A stretch of 64,000 nucleotides of DNA. Source: Tabrizicola sp. TH137. GTDB lineage: Bacteria > Pseudomonadota > Alphaproteobacteria > Rhodobacterales > Rhodobacteraceae. The stretch lies in the NCBI RefSeq assembly GCF_002855575.1, contig NZ_PKRQ01000008.1, positions 1-64,000 of the forward strand, in the 5' to 3' direction. Below, one piece after another: positions 35,089-44,085 of this stretch. Positions within the stretch are counted from its first letter, which is position 1, and the number at the start of each line of letters is the position of its first letter. The notes under the pieces were generated by a model. That model was given only the letters and a program-made list of their open reading frames with translations, was not told the DNA's origin and made no database searches. The position numbers and the translations under genes are program-made.

Positions 35089-36819
35089 ATGACCCAGCGT
35101 TTCGACAAGGCCCGCCTGCCCAGCCGTCATGTGACGGAAGGACCGGCCCGCGCCCCCCATCGCAGCTATTTCTACGCGATGGGCCTGACGGAGGAGGAAA
35201 TCCACCGCCCGTGGATCGGTGTGGCGACCTGCTGGAACGAGGCAGCGCCTTGCAACATCGCGCTGAACCGGCAGGCGCAGGCGGTAAAGCTGGGCGTGAA
35301 GTCGGGGGGTGGGACACCGCGCGAATTCACCACGATCACCGTCACCGACGGGATTGCCATGGGGCATGAGGGGATGCGGTCCTCGCTCGCCTCGCGCGAT
35401 GCCATTGCGGATACGGTCGAGTTGACGATGCGCGGGCATTGCTATGACGCGCTGGTGGGGCTTGCGGGCTGCGACAAGAGCCTGCCGGGGATGATGATGG
35501 CGATGGTGCGGCTGAATGTGCCGTCGGTCTTCATCTATGGCGGGTCGATCCTGCCGGGCCGCCTGAACGGGCAGGACGTGACGGTGCAGGATGTGTTCGA
35601 GGCGGTGGGCAAGCATCAGGCGGGCAGCCTGAGCGATGCGGAACTTGCCATTCTGGAGCGGGTGGCCTGCCCGAGTGCCGGGGCCTGCGGCGCGCAATAT
35701 ACGGCGAATACGATGGCCTGCGTTTCCGAGGCGCTGGGGCTGGCGTTGCTGAATTCGTCCGGCGCGCCTGCGCCTTATGAAAGCCGGGATCAGTATGGGA
35801 TGGCCAGCGGCGAGGCCGTGATGAAGCTGATCGAGAAGAACATCCGCGCGCGGGATGTGGTGACGCGGAAGAGCCTTGAGAATGCGGCGCGGGTGGTGGC
35901 CTGCACGGGGGGCAGCACCAATGCCGCGCTGCATCTGCCTGCCATCGCGCATGAGGCGGGGATCGCGTTCGATCTGTTCGACGTGACCGACATCATGCGC
36001 GACACGCCCTATTTCGTGAACCTGCGCCCCGGCGGGGATTATGTTGCCAAGGACATGTACGAGGCGGGCGGCGTGCCGGTGGTGATGAAGGAACTGGCGA
36101 AGGCCGGGCTTCTGCATCTGGACTGCATGACGGCGAGCGGCCGCACGCTTGGCGAGGAGCTGGAGGAGATCCGGGGCGAGGCGGATGGGCGCGTGATCCA
36201 TCCGATCGCTGCGCCGATCACGGCGACGGGCGGCGTGGTGGGGCTGCGCGGCAATCTTGCGCCCGACGGGGCCATCGTGAAGGTGGCGGGGATGAAGCCG
36301 GAGGAGCAGGTGTTCACCGGCCCCGCCCGTGTGTTCGAATGCGAGGAAGAGGCCTTCGAGGCGGTGCGGAAGCGCGCCTACAAGGCGGGCGAGGTGATCG
36401 TGATCCGCAATGAAGGCCCGGCAGGCGGGCCCGGGATGCGCGAGATGCTGGCCACTACGGCCGCGATTTCCGGGCAGGGGATGGGGAAGAAGGTGGCGCT
36501 GATCACCGATGGCCGTTTCTCGGGCGCGACGCGGGGCTTTTGCGTGGGCCATGTGGGGCCTGAGGCCGCGCATGGCGGGCCGATCGCGCTGATCCGGGAT
36601 GGTGACATGATCACCATCAATGCGATCACGGGCGAGTTGTCGGTTGCGGTGGATGAGGCGGAACTGGCCCGGCGCAAGACCGAATGGAAGGGCCCGCGCC
36701 AGACGATCTATGCCACGGGCGCGGTGTGGAAGTTCGCCAAGCTGGTGGGGGGCGCGCGCTGGGGTGCCGTCACCCATCCGGGGGCGGCGGCCGAGCGGCA
36801 TATCTACATGGATCTGTAA
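35089..36819 (+). CDS. ilvD: Dihydroxy-acid dehydratase
   Basis: A 576-residue IlvD/Edd-family dehydratase for branched-chain amino acid synthesis (2,3-dihydroxy-isovalerate and -methylvalerate to 2-keto acids). The three Fe-S cysteines are seen in GVATCWNEAAPCN, GLAGCDKSLPGM and CPSAGACGAQYTANTMA. Other signatures are ACTGGSTNAALHLPA and TDGRFSGATRGFCVGHV. ATG 35089 is preceded by GAAGAAGGACAG and aligns with the usual N-terminus. It is 22 bp after the DUF6671 gene and may be co-transcribed with the DAB operon, which would tie an amino acid enzyme to carbon-pump control. Its relative, sugar-acid dehydratase, is possible but less likely. Confidence 0.93.
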   Translation: MTQRFDKARLPSRHVTEGPARAPHRSYFYAMGLTEEEIHRPWIGVATCWNEAAPCNIALNRQAQAVKLGVKSGGGTPREFTTITVTDGIAMGHEGMRSSLASRDAIADTVELTMRGHCYDALVGLAGCDKSLPGMMMAMVRLNVPSVFIYGGSILPGRLNGQDVTVQDVFEAVGKHQAGSLSDAELAILERVACPSAGACGAQYTANTMACVSEALGLALLNSSGAPAPYESRDQYGMASGEAVMKLIEKNIRARDVVTRKSLENAARVVACTGGSTNAALHLPAIAHEAGIAFDLFDVTDIMRDTPYFVNLRPGGDYVAKDMYEAGGVPVVMKELAKAGLLHLDCMTASGRTLGEELEEIRGEADGRVIHPIAAPITATGGVVGLRGNLAPDGAIVKVAGMKPEEQVFTGPARVFECEEEAFEAVRKRAYKAGEVIVIRNEGPAGGPGMREMLATTAAISGQGMGKKVALITDGRFSGATRGFCVGHVGPEAAHGGPIALIRDGDMITINAITGELSVAVDEAELARRKTEWKGPRQTIYATGAVWKFAKLVGGARWGAVTHPGAAAERHIYMDL

Positions 36820-36821
36820 GC

Positions 36822-37598
36822 CTAGCCCGGTTTTCGGGCCGCCAGATGCGTGGGGCAGTGTTCGCCGCTGTCCAGCACCGGGATCATCCGCGACCAGATG
36901 CCGATGTTCTGGTCCACGAAATCCTGCCCCACGATCCGCGCGGCGGCGGCCCCCACATCCCCCTTCAGGCGCGCGAGTTCCTCGCGCGCCTTTTCCCTGT
37001 ACCATGCGTTGCGCGAGGTGGCGCCGGTCTCGGTGAAACCGGCCTTCGCCATTGCGTCGAGATAGCGGGGGGCGGTGGCCATGCCGAAATCCAGCCCCTC
37101 GGCGGCGATGTAATCGGCCATGAGGGGGCTGATCTCTTCCGTCCCGATCAGCCAGTCGGAGGCAAGGAACCACCCGCCCGGTTTCAGGACGCGGAACACT
37201 TCGGCCATCAGGGTGTGCTTGTCGGGGATGTGGATGATGGAGTCCTTTGAGAAGACCACATCAAAGGTTCCCGGCGGAAAGGGCAGGGGGCCGGGGGCGA
37301 CCTTTACAAGGCCGATACGGGGGGTCAGTCCCGCCGCTTCGACCAGCCCGCGCGCATGGGTCAGGACCGGGTCTTCGACATCGAGACCGGTCACGTAACC
37401 CGCGCCATGCGTCTGGACGAGGGCGATGTCGATGCCGCCCGCGCCGCAGCCGATATCCAGCACGGATTTGCCGGTCAGGTCATGCGATCCGATGACGCGC
37501 GCCACCTCTTCCGGGCCACCGGGGGAGAGGAAGCCCTGTCCCCAGATCGCCTCGAGCATCGCGATCAGGCGGGGCGGGTAGTGGTCATGCTCGCTCAT
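36822..37598 (-). CDS. SAM-dependent class I methyltransferase
   Basis: A 258-residue Rossmann-type methyltransferase with motif I VLDIGCGAGGIDIAL (about residue 45), the acidic end of beta-2 in VTGLDVED, and FDVVFSKDSIIHIPDK plus VLKPGGWFLASDW, which resemble phosphoethanolamine and glycine/sarcosine N-methyltransferases. Substrate not readable. GGAG stands 7 nt before ATG 37598, and the gap to the amidohydrolase gene upstream is only 25 bp, so it is probably the last gene of the large catabolic operon. Its stop lies 2 bp from the stop of ilvD on the other strand. Confidence 0.85.
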   Translation of the reverse strand: MSEHDHYPPRLIAMLEAIWGQGFLSPGGPEEVARVIGSHDLTGKSVLDIGCGAGGIDIALVQTHGAGYVTGLDVEDPVLTHARGLVEAAGLTPRIGLVKVAPGPLPFPPGTFDVVFSKDSIIHIPDKHTLMAEVFRVLKPGGWFLASDWLIGTEEISPLMADYIAAEGLDFGMATAPRYLDAMAKAGFTETGATSRNAWYREKAREELARLKGDVGAAAARIVGQDFVDQNIGIWSRMIPVLDSGEHCPTHLAARKPG

Positions 37599-37623
37599 CT
37601 TTCGGCTCCGGTCAGGGGGTGGG

Positions 37624-39231
37624 TCAGAGGGTGGGGGCCTGCCAGACGGGGCGGCCCTTGAAGAGGGTGAGGAGGACGGTGGTGTCGGAAACCTCATCCG
37701 CCGGGCAGGTGAAGATGTCGCGGTCCAGCAGGATCAGATCGGCGGAGAAGCCGGGGCGCAGGATGCCGGTGAACCCGTCGCGCCAGCAGGCGCGGGCGGC
37801 ATGGGCGGTGTAGCCGAGGACGGCTTCTTCGATGGTGAGGGCCTGTTCGGGGAAGAACGGCGCTTCCGGTGCATCCCCCCGCCGCTTCTGCCGGGTGAGG
37901 GCGGTTTCGATGATCTCGAACGGGTTCAGCGTGCTGACCGGCCAGTCGGAGGAGAGGCACCAGTCGGCCCCGTGATCGAGGAGGGTGCGGAAGGCATAGG
38001 TGTCGCGCCAGCGGGACTTGCCGATCATGGCCAGCGAAGGGTCGGAAAACGGCGGTTCCAGCCGTGCCCAGAGCGGCTGGATATTGGCGGTGGCGAGGCC
38101 AGGAAGGCGGGCGGCATCGTCGGGGTCAACGAGTTGCAGGTGGGTGAGTTGATGCTGCGCGGGCCAGGGCCCGTTGGCGGCGCGGGCAGCGGCGAGGCCG
38201 TCCAGCGCGCGGCGGGTGGCGGCATCGCCGATGACATGGACATGGATCGCGAAACGGGCGGCATCCAGCGCGGTGAAGAGGGCATCCGTTTCCGCCGCGC
38301 CGAACATGCAGGGGGCGTTGCCGCCGGGGCCATCGGCATAGGGGGCGAGGCAGGCGGCGGTGCGGTTTTCGAACACCCCATCCATGAAGAACTTGGCGGA
38401 ATGGATGTGGTACTCCGGCCCCGGATGGGCGGCGCGCAGGGCGGTCAGGCGGGCGGTGGCGGTTTCGGGCGTGTCCGCCTCGGTCACCAGCGCCGCGCCG
38501 CAGATGCGGAGCGTCAGGTCACCTTCGGCCAGCGCGGCGGCGTAGATGCGGTTTTCCTTTTCGGTCACGCAGGGATCGAGGACGCCGGTGATGCCGTGGC
38601 GGTTGGCATGGGCCATGGCAGCGGTCAGGCCCTGGCGCAGATGGGCATCGGTGAGGTGGGGCAGGCGCTTGAGGGCCCAGGCGATGACCTCTTCATGCAG
38701 CATGCCCGTCGCGCGGCCCTGCGCATCGCGGACGATATGGCCATTGGGCGGATCAGGCGTGTCATCGGTGATGCCGGCCATGTTCAGCGCGCGGCTGTTG
38801 AGGCAGGCGTTGTGGAAGGAACTGTCATAGATCAGCGCGGGCCTGTCGGGCAGCACGCGGTCAAGCAGTGCGGCCGTCAGGTTGTGATCGCCGAAGATCC
38901 CCGGTTGCCAGCCGCTGCCCAGCACGAGGGGCAGGTCGGGATGGGTGTCCGCATGGGCCTTCAGCGTGGCGAGAAGGTTGTCCTCTGTCGTCGCGTCATA
39001 GAGCATGGCCGAGGTGGCGAGATCGGTGCCGCCGGAGAGGAGGTGGATATGGGGGTCCTGAAAGGCGGGCAGGATCAGGCGGCCTTTGGCATCCATCCTG
39101 TCGGGTGCCTCGGGCGGGGTGCCTTGGCCGAGGGCGATGATGCGGCCGTCGCGGATCAGGATCCAATCGGCGCTGGGGCGGGCGGCATCCATCGTGCGGA
39201 TGCGGGCGTTGTGGATCACGAGGTCAGGCAT
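37624..39231 (-). CDS. YtcJ-like metal-dependent amidohydrolase
   Basis: A 535-residue amidohydrolase-superfamily protein. The N-terminal metal motif is FQDPHIHLLSGG. Further metal or catalytic residues are in FHNACLNSR, HVHVIGDAATRRALD, QLTHLQL and LSSDWPVSTLNPF. The C-terminus (GFSADLILLDRDIF) is the family's beta-sandwich part. YtcJ-like enzymes hydrolyse amide or formamide-type bonds of varied substrates. It overlaps the cupin gene upstream by 8 bp, so it belongs to the same operon and may split an amide or N-formyl intermediate. Confidence 0.9.
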   Translation of the reverse strand: MPDLVIHNARIRTMDAARPSADWILIRDGRIIALGQGTPPEAPDRMDAKGRLILPAFQDPHIHLLSGGTDLATSAMLYDATTEDNLLATLKAHADTHPDLPLVLGSGWQPGIFGDHNLTAALLDRVLPDRPALIYDSSFHNACLNSRALNMAGITDDTPDPPNGHIVRDAQGRATGMLHEEVIAWALKRLPHLTDAHLRQGLTAAMAHANRHGITGVLDPCVTEKENRIYAAALAEGDLTLRICGAALVTEADTPETATARLTALRAAHPGPEYHIHSAKFFMDGVFENRTAACLAPYADGPGGNAPCMFGAAETDALFTALDAARFAIHVHVIGDAATRRALDGLAAARAANGPWPAQHQLTHLQLVDPDDAARLPGLATANIQPLWARLEPPFSDPSLAMIGKSRWRDTYAFRTLLDHGADWCLSSDWPVSTLNPFEIIETALTRQKRRGDAPEAPFFPEQALTIEEAVLGYTAHAARACWRDGFTGILRPGFSADLILLDRDIFTCPADEVSDTTVLLTLFKGRPVWQAPTL

Positions 39232-40075
39232 GGGCGGCGGACTCCAGTTCCGGCCAATCGTCGGCGGGGATGACTTCGGCGGTCTGGTTCACGTCCTGCG
39301 TCCAGACGAAGAAGGCGAGGAACGGGGTGGGGCCGGTCCGCGTCAGATGCGGGCGGTGGGGCGGGTTCCAGACCGGGTCATGGGCGGGTTTCGCCTGCAG
39401 GCTTTGCCCCGGGCCGAAGCGCCAGTCATGCGGGCCGGTGAGCGGGGCGTAGAGTTCGGGCGCGGCGTGGCGGTGATCGCGGTAGAGCGTCCTCGGGGCG
39501 ATGAGGAAGAGGCCGAGGTCGAAATCGGTGGCGGTGAAGGGGGCATCCTCGCCCCGGATCGAGGCGAAGGCATGGCCTGTGGCGAAGGCGTCGCCGATCA
39601 GGGCGCGGGGATAGGCGTCATAGGTGACCCAGTGCAGATGCGGCGCGGCGGCGCGGATGGCCTGTGCCAGCAGGGGATGGGTGGGCGCGAGGGCGTGGAG
39701 TGCCGGGTCAAGCCATGTGGTGGCGACCGGATTGGGCTGGGCTGTGACGGCGGTTTCGGGCCCCGGATCGGCGGGCAGGCCCGCGCGGACATCCGCCGCG
39801 CCGGGATGGTGCAGCGTGAGCAGGTAATCGCGCGCGGCGTGGTAGAGGGTGCGGAGGGGGCTGGCTGCCGCTGCCCCCGGCACGGGCGGCAGGCCACGTT
39901 CGGCAAGGATGGGTGCAGGGTCGCGGCCGTCATGGGCGGAGGCTTCGCGATAGACCTCCAACTGTGCCTCGGTGATCTGTCCCTCGCGATAGAGCGCCAT
40001 CGCCGCGCCATAGCGGACGCGCCCCGATCCGGGCACGCCCAAGGGCGCATGCAGCAGGGCGCGGGCGTCAGTCAT
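39224..40075 (-). CDS. DMSP-lyase-like cupin protein
   Basis: A 283-residue protein with a C-terminal cupin. The metal-binding stretch YRDHRHAAPELYAPLTG holds two His, Glu and Tyr in the spacing used by DddQ/DddL-type dimethylsulfoniopropionate lyases (HxxxE-LYxxLxG). A later His lies in NPPHRPHLT before FLAFFVWTQD. The N-terminal 120 residues are helical and Ala rich. A lyase acting on a betaine or sulfonium compound is plausible; DMSP itself is not proven. It overlaps genes on both sides (8 bp each), firmly within the operon. Confidence 0.65.
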   Translation of the reverse strand: MTDARALLHAPLGVPGSGRVRYGAAMALYREGQITEAQLEVYREASAHDGRDPAPILAERGLPPVPGAAAASPLRTLYHAARDYLLTLHHPGAADVRAGLPADPGPETAVTAQPNPVATTWLDPALHALAPTHPLLAQAIRAAAPHLHWVTYDAYPRALIGDAFATGHAFASIRGEDAPFTATDFDLGLFLIAPRTLYRDHRHAAPELYAPLTGPHDWRFGPGQSLQAKPAHDPVWNPPHRPHLTRTGPTPFLAFFVWTQDVNQTAEVIPADDWPELESAAHA

Positions 40076-40907
40076 TGCTGCGATAGGCCATCCGTTCATC
40101 GGCCAGACGCCGCGCCTCGGCCCGGTTCAGGATGATGCCTGCGAGGATGACGCCAAGACCCACAGTCACCACCATCAGCGTGGCCAGCGCGTTGATGTCG
40201 GGGGTGACGCCCAGCTTGACCTTGGACCAGATCAAGAGCGGAAGGGTCGTGGCCCCCGGCCCGGTGGTAAAGGTGGTGATGACGACATCGTCGAGCGAGA
40301 TGGTGAAGGCCAAGAGCCAGCCGGACAGGATCGCCGGGCTGATGACCGGAAGGGTGACGTCGAAGAGCACCTGCCAGGGGCGCGAGCCGAGGTCCATCGC
40401 CGCCTCTTCGATCGCGCGGTCGGCCTGCACCATGCGGGCCTGCACGATGGTGGTGACGAAGACCATCGAAAAGGTGATATGCGCCAGCGTGATGGTGGTG
40501 AAGCCGCGCTGGCCGGGCCAGCCGATCCATTCCGCCATCAGGATGAAGAAGATCAGGCTGGAAATGCCGGTGATGACCTCGGGCATGATGAGTGGCGCGG
40601 TGACGAGGCCGGAGAACATCACGCGGCCCTTGAACTTGCGGAACCGCGCCAGCGCGATGCCCGCCATGGTGCCGAGGATCGTGGCGAAGGTGGCCGAGAC
40701 GAGGGCGATCTTGAGGGACAGGATCAGCGCATCCATCACCTGCTTGTTCGACAAAAGCGAGACATACCATTTCGTCGAAAAGCCGCCCCAGACCGTGGCA
40801 AGGCGCGAGGCGTTGAAGCTGTAGACGATCATCGACAGGATCGGGATGTAGAGAAAGGCAAAGCCGAAGCAGAGGACGGTGATCAGGAAGACGGGGCTGC
40901 GCTTCAT
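40068..40907 (-). CDS. Polyamine-type ABC transporter permease (PotC/PotI-like)
   Basis: A 279-residue inner-membrane permease with six hydrophobic segments. The coupling motif EEAAMDLGSRPWQVLFDVTLP (about residues 167-187) is the EAA loop that docks on the ATPase. N-terminus and order match the second permease of spermidine/putrescine importers. Its start overlaps the first permease by 4 bp. It belongs to the importer encoded at 40068-44044. Confidence 0.93.
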   Translation of the reverse strand: MKRSPVFLITVLCFGFAFLYIPILSMIVYSFNASRLATVWGGFSTKWYVSLLSNKQVMDALILSLKIALVSATFATILGTMAGIALARFRKFKGRVMFSGLVTAPLIMPEVITGISSLIFFILMAEWIGWPGQRGFTTITLAHITFSMVFVTTIVQARMVQADRAIEEAAMDLGSRPWQVLFDVTLPVISPAILSGWLLAFTISLDDVVITTFTTGPGATTLPLLIWSKVKLGVTPDINALATLMVVTVGLGVILAGIILNRAEARRLADERMAYRSND

Positions 40908-41818
40908 TTCGACCCCTCCGCCCTGCCCTGGAAATGGGTGTAGATCATTGTCGGGATCACCATGAGCACCAAGAGCGCGACCGCGACGGCCGAAGCCATG
41001 GGCCAATCCCGCGCGGTGGCGAATTCGTCCGAGATGACGCGCCCGATCATCGGATCGGCGGCGTTGCCGACAAGGGTGGGGATCACCAGTTCGCCCGCCG
41101 CCGGGATGAAGACCAGCATCCCGCCAGCCACGATGCCGGGAACGGATTGCGGCAGGGTCACATCGCGGAAGACCTGCGAGGGTCTGGACCCAAGGTCCAT
41201 CGCCGCCTCGTCCAGCGTGGGGTCCAGCCTTTCGAGGCTGGCGTAAAGCGGCAGGATCATGAAGGGCAGGTAGGTATAGACCATCACGAGGATGACCGCG
41301 AAATTCGTGTTCATCATCGGGATGGAGCGCACCGCCCAATCGACCGGGACGAGGAAGTTCCACGCGTCGGTGAGCATTCCGTTGAACCAGCTGTTGCGGC
41401 CCATCAGCCCCATCCAAGCATAGACGCGCAGAAGGAAGGAGGTCCAGAAGGGCAGGATCACCAGCATCAGCAGGATGTTGCGCCAGCCCCGCGACACGCG
41501 CGTCAGCGCCAGCGCCATGGGATAGCCCAGAAGCAGGCAAAGGATCATCGCCACGGCGGCATTGGCGAGCGAGGTGAGGAAGGCCCGCAGGTAGAGGTCA
41601 TCGGTGAAGATGCGCTGATAGGCCTGAAGGTTGATCAGCGGGTGTTCCCCCCCGAAGGAGAAGGGGGGGGCTGTCGCCGTCTTGGTGGCCACGCTCATCG
41701 CCACGACGATGAGGAAGGGCAGCAGGAAGAAGATCACCAGCCAGACATAGGGCGCGCCGATGATGATGTCCGACCAGCCCCGGCGATCCATGTATTTCGT
41801 GCGGGGGCTGTCGGTCAT
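40904..41818 (-). CDS. Polyamine-type ABC transporter permease (PotB/PotH-like)
   Basis: A 304-residue permease. After MTDSPRTKYMDRRGW there are six hydrophobic segments. The EAA loop reads DEAAMDLGSRPSQVFRDVTLP. ATG 41818 was chosen, because earlier starts (to 41908) would run into the ATPase stop region and lack conservation. It lies 4 bp after the ATPase gene. Confidence 0.93.
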   Translation of the reverse strand: MTDSPRTKYMDRRGWSDIIIGAPYVWLVIFFLLPFLIVVAMSVATKTATAPPFSFGGEHPLINLQAYQRIFTDDLYLRAFLTSLANAAVAMILCLLLGYPMALALTRVSRGWRNILLMLVILPFWTSFLLRVYAWMGLMGRNSWFNGMLTDAWNFLVPVDWAVRSIPMMNTNFAVILVMVYTYLPFMILPLYASLERLDPTLDEAAMDLGSRPSQVFRDVTLPQSVPGIVAGGMLVFIPAAGELVIPTLVGNAADPMIGRVISDEFATARDWPMASAVAVALLVLMVIPTMIYTHFQGRAEGSK

Positions 41819-41822
41819 GCCG

Positions 41823-42938
41823 CTACTCCGCCAGAACGATGGCCGCGGCGGGATCGAAGGAGAGCCAGACGGCATCGTCCCAGTCCGCCACCCTTGCGCC
41901 TTCATCACCGCGGCGGGCGTTCACCGCATGGGCCTGAACGAGGGCACCGGAGGGAAGGGTGATGCGATAGAGGCTGTCCTTGCCGAAGTAGGCGAGATCC
42001 TTGACCGATCCGCGCAGGGCGTTCGGGCCTTCGGGCGTGTCGCGGCTGATGCGGATCTTTTCGGGGCGGATGGCCAGCGTGACGGATTGCCCCGGCGTGA
42101 CGTGGGGCACGTCGCGCGCCGTCACCTCGGCCCCCAAGGCGGGCAGGGTCAGGCGCAACTGGCCTGCGTCGCGGGCCGCCACCCTGGCCTCGAAGGTATT
42201 GATCGACCCGATGAAGCCCGCAACGAAGCGGCTGTTGGGGAATTCGTAGATCTCTGTCGGGCTGCCGATCTGGCGCACCTCGCCCTTGTCCATCACGGCG
42301 ATGCGGTCGGAGAGGGTCATCGCCTCTTCCTGGTCATGGGTCACGACGATGAAGGTGACGCCCGTACGTTGCTGGATCGACATGAGTTCGAATTGCGTGT
42401 GTTCGCGCAGTTTCTTGTCCAGCGCGGCGAGGGGTTCATCGAGGAGCAGAAGCTTCGGCTGCCGTGCCAGCGCGCGGGCCAGCGCCACGCGCTGCCTTTG
42501 GCCGCCGGAAATCTGATGCGGCTTGCGGGTAGCGAAGGGGGTGAGTTGCACCAGTTCCAGCATCTCGCGCACGCGGTCGGCGCGATCCTTGGCCGACATG
42601 TCTTCGTGCTTGAGCCCGTAGGCGACGTTCTTCTCCACCGTCATGTGGGGAAAGAGGGCATAGCTTTGGAACATCATGTGGACGGGGCGCGACCAGGGGG
42701 GAACCCCCGCCATGTCGCGCCCGTCAAGGAAGATGCGGCCTGCCGTGGGTTCTTCGAACCCGGCCAGCATCCGCAGGAGGGTGGTCTTGCCACAGCCGGA
42801 GCCGCCGAGAAGCGAGAAAATCTCGCCCTTCTGGACGGTGAGGGAGACGTTCTTCACCGCCTGAAAGGTACCGAAGACCTTGGATACTCCTTCGATCCGA
42901 AGGAAGGGTTCGCCCGCGCCGGGCGCGTCGGCGGGCAT
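41823..42938 (-). CDS. Polyamine-type ABC transporter ATPase (PotA/PotG-like)
   Basis: A 371-residue ATPase: Walker A GGSGCGKTT, Q-loop MMFQSYALFPHMTV, signature ISGGQRQRVALARAL, Walker B LLLLDEPLAALD and H-loop THDQEEAM. The C-terminal TOBE domain (about 290-370, RPEKIRI) is typical of PotA/PotG. It is 2 bp from the binding-protein gene. Confidence 0.94.
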   Translation of the reverse strand: MPADAPGAGEPFLRIEGVSKVFGTFQAVKNVSLTVQKGEIFSLLGGSGCGKTTLLRMLAGFEEPTAGRIFLDGRDMAGVPPWSRPVHMMFQSYALFPHMTVEKNVAYGLKHEDMSAKDRADRVREMLELVQLTPFATRKPHQISGGQRQRVALARALARQPKLLLLDEPLAALDKKLREHTQFELMSIQQRTGVTFIVVTHDQEEAMTLSDRIAVMDKGEVRQIGSPTEIYEFPNSRFVAGFIGSINTFEARVAARDAGQLRLTLPALGAEVTARDVPHVTPGQSVTLAIRPEKIRISRDTPEGPNALRGSVKDLAYFGKDSLYRITLPSGALVQAHAVNARRGDEGARVADWDDAVWLSFDPAAAIVLAE

Positions 42939-42940
42939 GA

Positions 42941-44044
42941 TCAGCCACCCGTCTTGATTTCGGTCCAGGCGCGGTTCAGATCCGTTTCCTGCTGTTCGGT
43001 CTGCGGCAGGGGCGTGTACATGCGCGCCAGCGCCTCGCTATCGGGATAGACGGCGGGATCGGCGGCGATGGCCGGATCGACGAAGGGCAGCGCCGCCTTG
43101 TTCGCGCTGCCATAGCCGGTGAAGTTGGTGCAAGCGGCGATCACTTCGGGGCGCAGCAGGTAATCCATGAAGAGATGCGCGTTTTCGACATTGGCCGAAT
43201 CCGACGGCACCGCCCAGACATCGAACCATGCGGGCGCGCCGGTCTTGGGGATGAAATAGCCCAGATTGAGTTCGATCCCCACTTCGGCCCCGCGGGCCTT
43301 GGCCACGCCATAATCGCCCGACCATGTGTTGATGGCGCAAAGCTCGCCATTCGGGATGCCACTGAGATAGTTCGAATTGTCGAAGGTCGCGATGTAGTCG
43401 CGGACCGGTCGCACCGCCTCGACCAGTTTGGCCCATTCTTCGGGGCCGGCGGTGTTGGGGTCGATCCCCAGATGGCTGAGGATCATGAAGCCGATATCGT
43501 TCGGGCTGTCGAGCAGCGAGATACCGCAATCGGCCAGCGCCGCCGCGTTTTCGGGGTTCAGGATCGTGTCGAGCGAATGGAGATCGGCATTGGGAAGGCG
43601 TTCCTTCACCATGTCGAGGTTATAGGTCATGCCGACCGACCCCCACATGTAGGGAACGCAGTATTCGTAGCCCGGATCGTAGGTTTCGCCGATGCGGAGG
43701 ATTTCCGGGTCGAGATTGCCCCAGCCGGTGAGTTTCGACTTGTCGATCTTTTGCAGGACACCCGCCTGGATGGACCGGGGCAGGCCCTGCCCGGAATGCA
43801 GCACCACGTCATAGCCGGTGGAGCCGGCCAGAAGCTTTGCCTGCATTTCCTCGGCGCTGGAATAGAGGTCATAGACCACTTCGATGCCGGTTTCGGCGGT
43901 GAAATCGGCCAGAGTGGTTTCGCCGATATAGTCGGACCAGTTGTAGACATTCACGACCCCGGCCTGCGCCCAGGAGGGGCGAACAAAGGGGGCCGAGAGC
44001 GTTGCACCCATCCCGAGAAGGGTGCTGCGGCGGGTGAGTTTCAT
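42941..44044 (-). CDS. PotD/PotF-type periplasmic substrate-binding protein
   Basis: A 367-residue binding protein. MKLTRRSTLLGMGATLSAP is a Tat-like signal with R-R at 5-6, cleaved near SWAQA. The mature start VVNVYNWSDYIGETTLADF is the PotD/PotF hallmark. The family binds polyamines and, in its many paralogues, other cationic amines, so in this operon a methylated or quaternary amine is a fair guess. ATG 44044 follows GGGAGAATGCC; ATG 44074 is possible but would bury the Tat motif. Confidence 0.93.
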   Translation of the reverse strand: MKLTRRSTLLGMGATLSAPFVRPSWAQAGVVNVYNWSDYIGETTLADFTAETGIEVVYDLYSSAEEMQAKLLAGSTGYDVVLHSGQGLPRSIQAGVLQKIDKSKLTGWGNLDPEILRIGETYDPGYEYCVPYMWGSVGMTYNLDMVKERLPNADLHSLDTILNPENAAALADCGISLLDSPNDIGFMILSHLGIDPNTAGPEEWAKLVEAVRPVRDYIATFDNSNYLSGIPNGELCAINTWSGDYGVAKARGAEVGIELNLGYFIPKTGAPAWFDVWAVPSDSANVENAHLFMDYLLRPEVIAACTNFTGYGSANKAALPFVDPAIAADPAVYPDSEALARMYTPLPQTEQQETDLNRAWTEIKTGG

Positions 44045-44085
44045 GGCATTCTCCCTGTTGTTCATTTGTATCATTGGGGTTCAGC

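Noticed and set aside
35050-37173. 707-codon minus-strand frame opposite ilvD
   Set aside because: Antisense shadow; ilvD carries all family motifs on the plus strand.
41640-41690. Frameshift hotspot at a run of G/C in the first permease gene
   Set aside because: The frame stays open and conserved on both sides, so the run is simply coding (PPFSFGGEHP).
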